Below, in pieces: positions 10,661 to 21,842 of a stretch of 64,000 nt of DNA (position 1 is its first letter; the number at the start of each line of letters is the position of its first letter). Source of the stretch: Akanthomyces muscarius (lineage: Eukaryota > Ascomycota > Sordariomycetes > Hypocreales > Cordycipitaceae); contig NC_079243.1 of NCBI RefSeq assembly GCF_028009165.1, forward strand, positions 1,116,001 through 1,180,000. The letters are read 5' to 3'. Both the position numbers and the translations under genes were made by a program. Under the pieces are notes generated by a model that worked only from the letters and a program-made list of their open reading frames with translations, did no database searches and was not told the DNA's origin.

Positions 10661-12698
10661 TATAGCTTTTAAATTAATATATATTATATATAAAAGAATA
10701 GTAATATTTAAAATATAATAATATATAAAATATAAAACTAACTTATATAAAATAACTTAATTTAAATTAACTTAATATTTAAAGATTATAATTAATTACT
10801 TAAAGATAATATATTTAATAAGTAAATAGTATATTTTACCCCACTTATTCTCTATTTCTAGAATAACTAGATAATTATAAGACTAAATTAGTTATATTTA
10901 TAAATAGAGTTTATTAAACTATTTAATTACTTATTTATAAAGATAAAGTATTTAATATAATTATTTACATTTATAATAACTAACTTAATAGTTAGTAGAT
11001 TTAATTCTTTTTTAAATTCTTTTAAGAATTAATATTTCTTTTAGTTTATTAGTTAGGAGACTAAATTATAGTTTATAGTATATTTATAGTACTTAGTTAG
11101 TTATAAAACTTCTAAAATAAGTATAGTTAATTTTGCTAAATAAGTTAAATAAAAAGGACTAAAAATTAGCTTTAAATTTTAAATTTCTTTAATAACTTAT
11201 TAAAGCTTTTAATTATATTTTATTCTTAATTATATATAAATAAAAGTTATTAATAAAAGCCTACTATAATAAATTTAAAGTTTTAATTATTTTAAATTAG
11301 AGAATATAATTTTTAAAAAGAATTATAAAAAGAATTAAACTTAGTTATTATTAATTATTATATAAGTAGAACTTACTTTATTTATAATTAATACTTTTTT
11401 TCTATAAAGAGTTTAATACCTTATTATACTTTAATAAAAAGATTAGCTATTTTAACCTTATCTTTATAAAGTTATTATACTTTTAGAGAATAAGTGGGTA
11501 AAACGCGCTACTTATTTATCTATACTACTTACTTATTAACTATATTATCTTTTATTATACTAATATTTAATATATTATCTTTATAAGAATAATAATTTAA
11601 TATTAGAGTATATAGAGTATTTTTATAAGTTAATATATACTTCTATTTAGTATTTATATTTTTAGAATTATAATATCTTCTTTTAAGTTTATTACTTAAC
11701 TTTTCTTATTATTCTTTTAAACTTAATAAAATTTATAATTAACTAAAATTATATTATAATATATAAAAGCTTTAATAAGAAAATTTATATATAAAACTTT
11801 TAATACTTATTAATTATTATAAATTAACGTTTAAAATTAAATAATTTAAATATAATAATATTATTATAATCTTAATTAATATAAAACTTATAAAATATAA
11901 AAAAGATATAAAAAAGATATAAAAGTTAAGAAATAATAAAGATTATTATTTTTAAAAAGATAATATTATTAATATTATCTTTAAGTATTAAATTATTAAA
12001 AATAAAAATAAAAGGACTTTTATAAAAACCTAATAACTAATATATAAAGTTAAAAAGTCTATTAAGAAAAAGATATACTAATTATATATAACTTAATATA
12101 ATTTTAAAAATATTAATATTAAAAAAAAAGCTATATACTTATTTATAAAATACTTTATATATTTTAATATTAAAGTATTACTTTTATAAAGATTATATAT
12201 TAAATATTAATATAATAAAGTATATTTTTAAGTAATTATTTATAATCTTTAAAAATTAAGTTATTTTAAATTAAATTATTTTATATAATATAGTAAATAA
12301 GTAAATAATATAAGTAAGTAAATAACATATCTTTACTATAAAATACTAACTTTTATTTTTATATTATAATTACTTAATAATAACTTATAAAAAACACTTT
12401 TATAAAAAGTAATATAATTCTTATCTTATCTACTATTAAAAAATCACTTAAATTAAGTATTTATAAAGTAATAAAGATCTATAATATTATTATATTAACT
12501 ATTTAATACTAATTTAATAATAAAAACTTATAATATAATTATATTATTAACTTAAAGAAGTTTATTAATTTAAAAGAAAAGATTATAATAAAATATATTC
12601 TTTAATTAGACTTATAAGGCTTTCTTTTTTAATATAAAAATATAAAAGATATAATAAATTAACTATTAACTAAATATAATAATAAATATATTAGAGTA
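10661..12698. mobile_element. AT-rich mosaic of degenerate transposon fragments
   Basis: No gene is present. About 10690-10850 is an inverted piece of the unidentified dispersed repeat. At 11485-11545 there is another tandem-motif terminal repeat (reading GTTAATAAG on the minus strand) without a clear partner. From about 12100 to 12292 the dispersed repeat runs into a third copy of the pogo-like family, whose left end (about 12293-12698) aligns with 304-712. That copy resumes at 16425-16685 after a nested insertion and then breaks off. Confidence 0.6.
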
Positions 12699-15600
12699 AT
12701 ATAGTTTATAAGTAAGCAGGCTACCTAAGTAAGTAGTCTATTTTATATTATTTTTTAATTAACTATATTTAAACTCTATTAACTTAATAGGATAAAATAG
12801 TTTTAACTTTAAATAAAAAAGATATTATTAATACCTTTAAGGTTTTAAAAAAAGATCTTATACTATTACTTTAAAGTATAGCTTATATTTATAATATATT
12901 ATAAATAATATTAATATATTATTAATAAGAATAACTAAACTAAGCTAATATAATAATATACTTTTAAAAATTAATAAATAAAAAAGAAGATCTCCTTATT
13001 TAGTATATTCTTAATCTAAATATATAATCTTAGCTACCTTACTTATATAATATAAAAGCTATAACTAACTATCTATTAGAGCTTAAATATAATATTCTAA
13101 TTAGGAGATACTAGTTTATAAACTTTATTAGATAATACTTAGAACTTATTATATATTTATTATATTAAATTAACTATTAAAAAGTCTAATATAAAGATTT
13201 AAAGTAATATTAAGACTAGTTTTAGTTTATAGAAAATACTATTATAAAATATAGTATATAAAAGGGGGAGATTTATAATTTTAATAAAATAGGCTTTATA
13301 ATAAGCTAAATATTATCTAAAATAGTTATTATAGGTATAAAAAGATATTAAAAAGGTTAGAAAATATAATAAGGAAATTATATTTAGGTAATAATAATAG
13401 AGTATATTAGTATAATTAGTATTATTATTTCTTTATTTATTATTATTATAAGTAAAACTTATCTTTCCTTTTAGTATAAAAATAGCTCTTTATTTTATAA
13501 CTAAGCTATTTTTATTACTAAAAATAGATAGACTATAAATAAGAAGTACCTAAAATAACTTAAATATTTTAATTTATATATAAAGACTAAAAGTATTAAT
13601 AAATATAAACTATTAATCTTTAATAGATATAAAAGCTATTACTTTATAGATTTTAAGTTATATTATAAAATAAATAATATAATTATATTATATATACCTA
13701 CTTATTTATTATATATATTTTAACTATTAGATATTACTTATTTTTAGCTATTAAAATATATATATAATAATATAATTAATAATCTAATATATACTAAAAT
13801 TACCTATATTACTAAAAAAGAATTTTTCCTTATAGTTTACTTAGTATATAAAGCTTTTATAACTAAATTAAATATCCTTAGTAGTTTTTAAAGTATTAGG
13901 ATTTATCCTTTTAATCTAAAATATATTATTTTATAACTTAATATAAAGTTATAAACTTTATTACCTTTTAGTACTACTAATAGTTAAGAACTTTCTTAGC
14001 TTTTAAAAACCTCTAATAACCTAATAGAGACTTTATTTTAAATAGAATATATTAAAAAAAGGATAAGGATCTATTAGAGTAGCTCTTTAAGTAAAATTAT
14101 TATAAATATTTTTTAGTTATTAAAATATATAATAAAAGTAATATAATAGATAATATAGTTTATAAGCAAGTAGGCTATCTAAGTAAGTAGGCTACTATTT
14201 AGGACCTTATAATAAAAAATATACTTTAATAAACTAAAATAAAATCTAGTTAATAAAAATTAATTATAATTATCTAAAAAAGTGATTTCTATTACCTTTT
14301 TATATATCTTAGAATTATAGCTAATTTTATTATAATTACTATAATACTAATAGTATAGTTTAAGCTATATTAATAGACCTAGACTTTTAGACTTATTATA
14401 TCTTCTTTTACTTTTCTCTTATAACTAAATAGCTAAATTTTTACTAGTCTTTAAAGTAAGAGATCTTCTAGTCTATAAGTGTTTTATTTTTATATATTAA
14501 TACTAAGAAAGTTATATATTTACTACCTCTAACTTATTAATTTATTCTTATATTAGTATTATCTATTATATTACTTTTATTATATACTTTAATAACTAAG
14601 AGATATTTATAATAATTTTACTTAGAGAGTTATTTTAATAGATCTTTATTTTTTTTTTAATATATTCTATTTAAAATAGAGCCTTTATTAGGTTATTAAG
14701 GGTTTTTAAAAGTTAGGGAAGTTCTTAACTATTAGTAGTACTAAGAGGTAATAGAGTTTATAATTTTATATTAAGTTATAAAATAATATATTTTAAATTA
14801 AAAGGATAAATCTTAATACCTTAAAAACTACTAAAAATATTTAATTTAATTATAAAAGCTTTATATACTAAATAAACTATAAAGAGAAATTCTTTTTTAG
14901 TAATATAAGTAATTTTAGTATATATTAGATTATTAATTATATTATTATATATATATTTTAATAGCTAAAAATAGGTAATATCTAATAGTTAGAGTATATA
15001 TAATAAATAAATAAATATATAAAATATAATTATATTATTTACTTTATAATATAACTTAAAATCTATAAAGTAATAGCTTTTATATCTATTAAAGATTAAT
15101 AGTTTATATTTACTAATTCTTTTAATCTTTATATATAGATTAAAATATTTAAGCTATTCTAAATACTTCTTATTTATAGTCTATTTATTTTTAGTAATAA
15201 AAATAGCTTAGTTATAAAATAAAGGACTATTTTTATACTAAAAGGAAAGGTAAGTTTTATTTATAATAATAATAAATAGAGGAATAATAATACTAACTAT
15301 ACTAATATACTCTATTATTATTACCTAAATATAATTTCCTTATTATATTTTCTAACCTTTTTAATATCTTTTTATACTTATAATAACTATTTTAGATAAT
15401 ATTTAGCCTATTATAAAGTCTATCTTATTAAAGTTATAAATCTCCCTTTTTTATATACTATATTTTATAATAGTATTTTCTATTAGTTAAAACTAGTTTT
15501 AATATTATTTTAGATTTTTATATTAGACTCTTTAATAGTTAATTTAATATAATAAATATATAATAAGTTTTAAGTATTACCTAATAAAGTTTATAGACTA

Positions 15601-16422
15601 ATATCTCTTAATTAGAATATTATATTTAAACTCTAATAGGCAGTTAGTTATAGCTTTTATATTATATAGGTAAGGTAGTTAAGATTATATATTTAAATTA
15701 AGAATATACTAAATAAAGAGATTTTCTTTTTTATTTATTAATTTTTAAGAGTATATTATTATATTAGCTTAGTTTAGTTATTTTTATTAATAATATATTA
15801 GTATTATTTATAATATATTATAAATATAAGTTATACTTTAAAATAATAATATAAGGTCTTTTTTTAAAGCCTTAAAGGTATTAATAATATATTTTTTATT
15901 TAAAGTTAAAACTATTTTATCCTATTAAGTTAATAAAGTTTAAATATAGTTAATTAAAAAATAATATAAAATAGCCTACTTATTTAAATAGCCTACTTAC
16001 TTATAAACTATATTAGTACTAATATAAGAATAAATTAATAAGCTAAAGGTAGTAAATATATAACTTTCTTAGTACTAATATATAAAAGAAAAACACTTAT
16101 AAACTAGAAGATCTTTTACTCTAAAGGCTAGTAAAAATTTAGCTACTTAGTTATAAGAGAAGGGTAAAAAAAGATATAATAAGTCTAAAAGTCTAGGTCT
16201 ATTAATATAGCCTAAGCTATACTATTAGTGTTATAGTAATTATAGTAAAATTAGTTATAATTTTAGGATATATAAAAAGGTAATAAAAATCACTTTTTTA
16301 GATAATTATAATTAATTTTTATTAACTAGATTTTATTTTAGTTTATTAAAGTATATTTTTTATTATAAGGTCCTAGAAGGTAGCCTACTCGCTTAGGTGG
16401 CTTACTCGCTTATAAACTATAT
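12699..16422 (+). mobile_element. Outer Fot1/pogo-like element (1861 bp in two pieces) split by an insertion of the same element
   Basis: The outer copy consists of 12699-14152 and 16016-16422. The pieces add up to 1861 bp, exactly the length of the inner copy. Both outer ends carry ATATAGTTTATAAG-type inverted repeats with tandem AAGYAAGTAGGCTA-like motifs, and TA at 12697-12698 and 16423-16424. At 13871-13948 the plus strand reads NILSSF*SIRIYPFNLK, resembling the C-terminal block of Fot1/pogo transposases, at the same offset (about 1172 bp) as in copy 1 at 1477. Stops in former Arg or Gln codons indicate RIP. Its target lay inside another pogo-like copy, so nesting is at least three deep. 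Confidence 0.85.
14153..16013 (-). mobile_element. Inner Fot1/pogo-like element, inserted in inverse orientation
   Basis: This complete 1861-bp copy starts ATATAGTTTATAAGC and ends with the inverse sequence. It is flanked by TA at 14151-14152 and 16014-16015, a duplicated TA target in the outer copy. It is the reverse complement of the outer element: 14153-14560 pairs with 16016-16422, and 14560-16013 pairs with 12699-14152. The uninterrupted target site can be read in its own body near 14560, differing by one A/G. RIP has destroyed the transposase frame. Confidence 0.85.
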
Positions 16423-16424
16423 TA

Positions 16425-17554
16425 TAATTATAAAATATAATATTATAAAGTCTAATATTTATAACTTTAATAAGACTAGGTTTTTAATAGACTTTATTAT
16501 AATAGAAATAGTTATTATAAGCTTTAATTAAGTTAAAAAAGTAAAAGTAATATAGTTTAATAATAAAAAATAAGTTATTATAATTTAAATAGTAAATTCT
16601 TAAAGCTTTATAATATTATTATATATTATAATAAAGGGCTAAAAATATATTATATCTTAATATAAAGATAAATACTATTATAGACTAGTCTTAAGGTGTC
16701 TATAAATAGGTGTTATAATTATTATTAACTCTTTTAAGGAGAAGAAGGAGAAGAAACGGGAAGATAGCGAGCCCTTTCCATTTTATAGTAGTCTAGGTTT
16801 CGTATAGAGTTAGTGCGGAGTTTAGCTAGGGTCTTAGCGAAGTCAACCCTAAGCTTATCTAGCTAACACTTAACCCGTACTATCTTAGTTATAATAGTGG
16901 GCTAAAGCCTAGTGTGATTCTAGGAATATAAACACTAAGTAAAGCTATATACTAACTTATAGAAATATTCTATATACTTTAATATTAAGGTATTACTTTT
17001 ATAAGAGTTATATATTAAATATTAGTATAATAAAAGGCATCTTTAAGTAATTAATTTTAATCTTTAAGAATTAAGTTAATTTAAGTTAAGTTACTCTATA
17101 TAGGTTAAATTTATATCTTATATATTATAATAGGGGCCTTAATAATAGGTTATTATTATAGGGTAAAAGAGAATACCTAAAAGGGTAATTCCTACCTATA
17201 AATATAGGGCTTTATAATTAATTAATTATAGTATTTTAAAAATATATTATATTAAGGGAAAAAAGGTTAAAATTCTACTACCTACTATAAGGTATTAGGT
17301 TTTTATAGTTATAATATAAGGGTAGTATAATACACATATATTAAGCGCGTTATCTAGTATTATACTAGTACCTTTACACTTATTAGCTAAAACTACCCTA
17401 ATAGTTATTATTAATTTTCTATTAGTTAATATAACTCTCTTTAAAAAGTATTTCTTTGTTTTATTATAATATAGCTAGTTTTAAAGTAACTAATTATAAA
17501 ATCTATTTTATTTATATTTTAAATAGTATTAAGGGTAATTTTATATTTTATAAT
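16425..17554. repeat. Remains of a pogo-like copy and of an unidentified repeat
   Basis: 16425-16685 continues the third pogo-like copy and aligns with about 842-1093; a stretch corresponding to about 712-842 is missing at the insertion point. About 16690-16915 is less mutated sequence with a TATAAATAGG box near 16697, possibly part of an LTR. 16916-17372 is a second copy of the repeat at 7735-8180. The rest is AT-rich filler without a recognisable frame. Confidence 0.55.
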
Positions 17555-18089
17555 TATAAGGAACTAGGGCGCTAAGTAAACCACTTAGCTATATAGATTA
17601 AAAAGATTAAGTAATACTAGATTATAGCTAAGTATCTATAATATCCACTATATAGCTTTAAAGTCCCTAATAGGCTACCCTTCCTTCTATATAGCTATCT
17701 TTAGCTACTATAGCTAGATATAGGTCTTACTTACTAGCTAAACCACCTAGAAGTATATAGTATTAGGACCCCTAGGCTCCCTATAGCCGCCCCTATAGCT
17801 CACCTATTAGCGTAATATAGATTAGCTAGTTAAACGCTAGTACTAATATCCCCGTACTATAATACCCCAGCTAACCTAGTAGCTATATTAGCCAGGATTC
17901 AAACTAGCGACCTCTTCTAGGCGCCTATAGCTTATAACCCTTAATATAGTGCATTATAACGGTCTGGTATCCTGTGAGGAACCGGGGCGCTAGGTAATAT
18001 CTTAGCCACAGAGATCAAAAAGATCAAGCAATACTAGACCATAGCCGAGTATCCCTAGTATCTACTATATAGCTTTTAGGTACCTAATA
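17555..18089 (-). mobile_element. Complete miniature LTR element (SMART/TRIM-like), 535 bp
   Basis: Two direct terminal repeats of 118 bp (17555-17672) and 117 bp (17973-18089) enclose a 300-bp interior. A perfect 5-bp target duplication ATAAT flanks the element (17550-17554 and 18090-18094). The terminal repeats match the solo LTR at 9305-9422 in inverse orientation. The interior is too short for gag or pol. Read on the minus strand it has a purine tract AGAAGGAAGGG near the downstream LTR, and near 17890-17910 a T-arm-like stretch (GTTTGAATCC, a C-to-T form of a tRNA B box). The left repeat is more RIP-damaged than the right. It needs an autonomous partner to move. Confidence 0.82.
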
Positions 18090-18094
18090 ATAAT

Positions 18095-18438
18095 AGCTTC
18101 TTATAGCTTATTAAAGTATTTTTCTTTATTATATTATAATTTTTAGCTTTTAATCTCTTTATATCTTAACTTTTAGCCTTATTAACTAATAGTTTATAAT
18201 ATTTAAAGAAGTTATTAACTTAGTATAACTAAATATAGTTAAGGCTATAGTTTCAGGTAGAGGCTCTTTTCTTAATAATAAAGTTAACTATAGTTATAAT
18301 CTAATTCCTTATTACTAATAGATTTAGCTTATTAAGGTAAATAATTATATTTTAGAGGCTTTTTTCTTTAGCTTCTTTTAATTTAGCTTAGTATAAGTGC
18401 TTTTAAGGCATTAATTCCTTTAGGGGCGACATAAGTCT
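18095..18438. other. Edge of the AT island
   Basis: AT-rich sequence of unclear origin that interrupts the 5' side of the NLR pseudogene. Composition returns to normal at about 18425. No gene is visible. Confidence 0.5.
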
Positions 18439-21400
18439 TTGGTAGCCCGCACCTTGCAGCGCCAAAGTCAGACTCAGCCGGGACCTTCTGAGGACGCAGA
18501 CTCACTATTGATTGCTCATTGTCATATAGTTGTTTCGCTGGCTCATTGCGCTACCCAAATTATTTCGGGTTCGCGCATCTTCTGCATCAACTGCTCTTGG
18601 ACTCCGCCTCGGGATACGTCATCGCAGCAGATTAACCATCAGCCTGCCGGCCAAGACAACAGTATCCATAGCACCGACTTCATTCTCGAAGTTTTGTTAC
18701 TTCAGATATTCCGTAACCATCCCCAGCCAGATCTACTCTTGATTCAATACAGCATGGAGCTTCCAGAGAGCGATTTCTTAGACCTCAAAATGACTATGCT
18801 GGAGAAGGGATCACCACCTTCCCAGCACATGCTCCGTCTCATCGACTACATGCTGACTAAATCGACCTGGGGAGATTCCGTCTTGATTATAGGAAACATC
18901 GGACTTACTGGGCTGTCTGATCGTACTGCCTTGCTCGCTCACTTCGAATCTCTTTGTGCGTCACCAAAAACGAAGGCGTGCATTGCGGTTACATTACATC
19001 CCGATATTACCACACCACTATATAGCCATCTTTCCGTTGTCGAAAGTAATACCGAATACAGGGGTACGTATGGTTCTGCCACTTGATATTAAGTAACAGG
19101 GGGTCTTTAACACTCGGCAGAATTCTTAGCGTCGCTGCTTTTCGACGGCATGAACGCTCGAAGATTGCAGGTCTCCCCGGCGACAGCATCAACCAATAAA
19201 TGGGTCTGGGAAAATCAGGCTTATACGGATTTTCGCCACAGAGATTTCGGAATGCTATGAATTCGAGGGAAGCCAGGCAGCGGCAAGTCTGTTCTAGCCA
19301 GATTTATCAGTGATACACTTTTGCAAAGGATACCATCGGGAATGGCACCGGAAAGCTCGAGATTCCCGGTTGGCGGCTGGTTTTACCATCGCCTGAGCGG
19401 TGGTAGCCATATTCGGCATGAGTCTTTTCTCCGCTCAATTTTGTATCACTTCGCGAAGCAGCACTCAACCATGTTCACCTCATTTTGTTTGGGGCTATAT
19501 CGTTCAATGAACCCAGAAAATGTTCTTTGGCAGGAAGGCGATCTTCTAGACATGATTTCGTGTTTCCCATAGCCACATACCAGTATTTTGCATTGTCGAT
19601 GCTATCGATGAGGCGGAGAGCCGGACATTTTGACAGTCATCAAGGACTTTGTAAGCGAAACTCGAGGCTCCAAAGCAAAATTTATTCTGTTGAGTCGGCC
19701 AGCAGTTGAGATTGAGTGCCACATGATTGGTTCCCCGACTATCGTCATGGAAGACGAAATCACGTTGACATCGAACGAATTGTCTGCGAGGGTCTCAAGT
19801 CGTTGCCAGAGGCGCTGCATGCATTTCACATGGCTCCGCCGCCGACCAACCCTGTGCATGCGGCACATTCTCGGCCCACGCAGCCAAGACCGCGGGATTT
19901 GAAACCTAAACATATACGGCTCTCAATGATGCAGGAGTCAAATACGTTGCAAGAAATCCAGGAATGGCTGATCTCCCATGCGAGGGTCAATTCTGTGGGT
20001 TAAGCTAGTACTTGACGACCTCTATGAGCTGGCTACCTCCTCACGGCCTTGTACTTTGGTGGACTTAAAACAAGCTGTGATGAGAATACCTCATGAAATG
20101 CAATAATATTATTCACAAATGGTGATGGAGCTCACAGCTGACAAGGCTGAGAAAAACATACAACAGATCCACAGGATTCTTATGTGGATATGCGCAGGAA
20201 GTGAGATGGGCAGTGTGACCCTGGAAATGCTGTGGGAAGCCATGGCCCTTATGGACGATGATTTTTTGTCTTCTACCATGGACGACAAATATCAGCGGCG
20301 AATACCGATTATGTCGTTTGACGAACTGTGGCGCAAAATCTATGTCTTATGTTGTCCGTTCCTCGCAATCTACAATCCAGGTCAGTCGGTGGAAGAATCT
20401 CGAAATTACCATTACGGCGCAACGGCGGTTGTTCAGTTAATGCACCAATCTGTCCAAGATTTCCTCACTGCGGTACCCGAAGCCGGCAAACTGTCTTTTG
20501 GTATTCCCCAAGCGCGGACTTTTGTGAGGAGTCATCTCAAGAAATACCTGCAGATCACAGCGTGGTACTTTCGGCGTGAAGAGACAGACGCGGCGCTGCG
20601 CTGCAGGGTTTTGGTAGAGTACTTGGAGGAGAGGAAGCTGCTTCAGCTGGCACTCGACGGCCTCGAGCTCGATGACGGTTTGGGGGCAAGCTTTGAATCG
20701 AGGCTAGGCATTCCAACTCTAACAAAGCCTACAGAAGGATCCTCTGAGCATCAGCTTGCGTCAGTGCTGGAGTGTAGTTGGCGAACCTTTGAGGATCTTC
20801 CTTTCGCTTGCGAATCGACATCGATCCCAGAAGATAATGCCAGTGTATGTAGCGATAACACGACGCTCTTTCTGTCGTCAAATCGACTGTTTTATCAAGC
20901 ATGTGTGGAGGGATCGATTACAGCTGTATCAAACATGCTGGCCTTGGAGTGGTACAAGGCGCCAGAGACGGGAACCTTCATCCACCCGTACGGTATTCTG
21001 CTCGCTTTGTCTGTCTGGCAGAACGAAGCAACCTTTGCTTCCCCTGTTTTTAAAGCTGGCGATGATAGCGGCGTGACAGAGCCGCACCTCAATGTGCCGA
21101 CTGCCAGAGCTGAAAGGACGATCGTGAAAGACGAAACAGCGAAGTCCCATGATCAGCCAGAAAAGCCCCGAATGACTATTCACGCGGTCCAATTACCTAG
21201 GAACAAAGCATCGATGGAACGCGGCGCTCGATATCGCTCAGAATTGCAATCTAAATATCAGTCGGCTTCGCAGCCGTGGCAGGTCGCGATTCATAGCCCA
21301 AAGAGAGGTGGCACAGGTAGGACATTCTCTTTTAAAGGATGGTCTGAATATCTCGACCTGATCTGCCAGCCGAGGTCAAGACAGAATCACCGGTTTTCTC

Positions 21401-21450
21401 GGGGCCGGAGAAGACGTTGCCAGTTATCTGGCATTGCGAATCGACGTTAA
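18439..21450 (+). pseudogene. Broken NACHT-type NLR (STAND) gene at the island edge
   Basis: The 5' end is lost in the AT island; the first exon is open from 18439. An intron at 19064-19120 (GTACGT...CAG) joins in phase to FLASLLFDGMNARRLQ, the usual lead-in to fungal NACHT domains. A TGA at 19258-19260 stands where Trp is expected just before the Walker A stretch IRGKPGSGKS. Frameshifts follow near 19560 and 19620 around the Walker B-like FCIVDAIDEAES, and a TAA lies near 20104. The downstream frame (20119-21450) keeps family-like text such as LMHQSVQDFL and a weak ankyrin-like LFYQACVEGSITAVSNML. The intact gene would have encoded a recognition receptor for non-self or cell-death signalling. 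The N-terminal domain is not recognised. Confidence 0.82.
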
Positions 21451-21842
21451 AGAGGCCATTGCTATGGCAATGTCGGCCGGAAAGGGTGATCATGGCGGAT
21501 TATCACACTGGGCTGTTTTCAATCAGTTCCGTCCCAGCCATGCTACTCCAGCACCTTCGTATAGTACACTGCGATCATCTACAAGAATCAGAAGAGCAGA
21601 AAGTACTAGCTAGTGTACCATCCGATATAAAATAAAGTACAGATTATCCAGTATATACACGAATAATTTGGCGTGATAAAGCTGACCACCCTGGTCGGTG
21701 TGTGCGGGGTGTGCCTCAGCCGCAGAGCAGCGATGGCAACTTTCGCATCCCCGTCAGCGCTCCGTGACAGTCTCTTTTACCATCTTCTTATGTGCATAGT
21801 CAAACCCGCAGTCAATAATTGTTCACCCGACAGGAGAAGAAA
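21451..21842. other. Intergenic region upstream of the divergent HET-like gene
   Basis: No domain-bearing frame. It contains the decayed tail of the NLR pseudogene and the presumed promoter and leader of the next gene. Confidence 0.5.

Noticed and set aside
12699..16422. One large palindromic transposon with 1.4-kb inverted arms
   Set aside because: Piece lengths, the TA duplication and the readable empty site show an element nested in its own kind instead.
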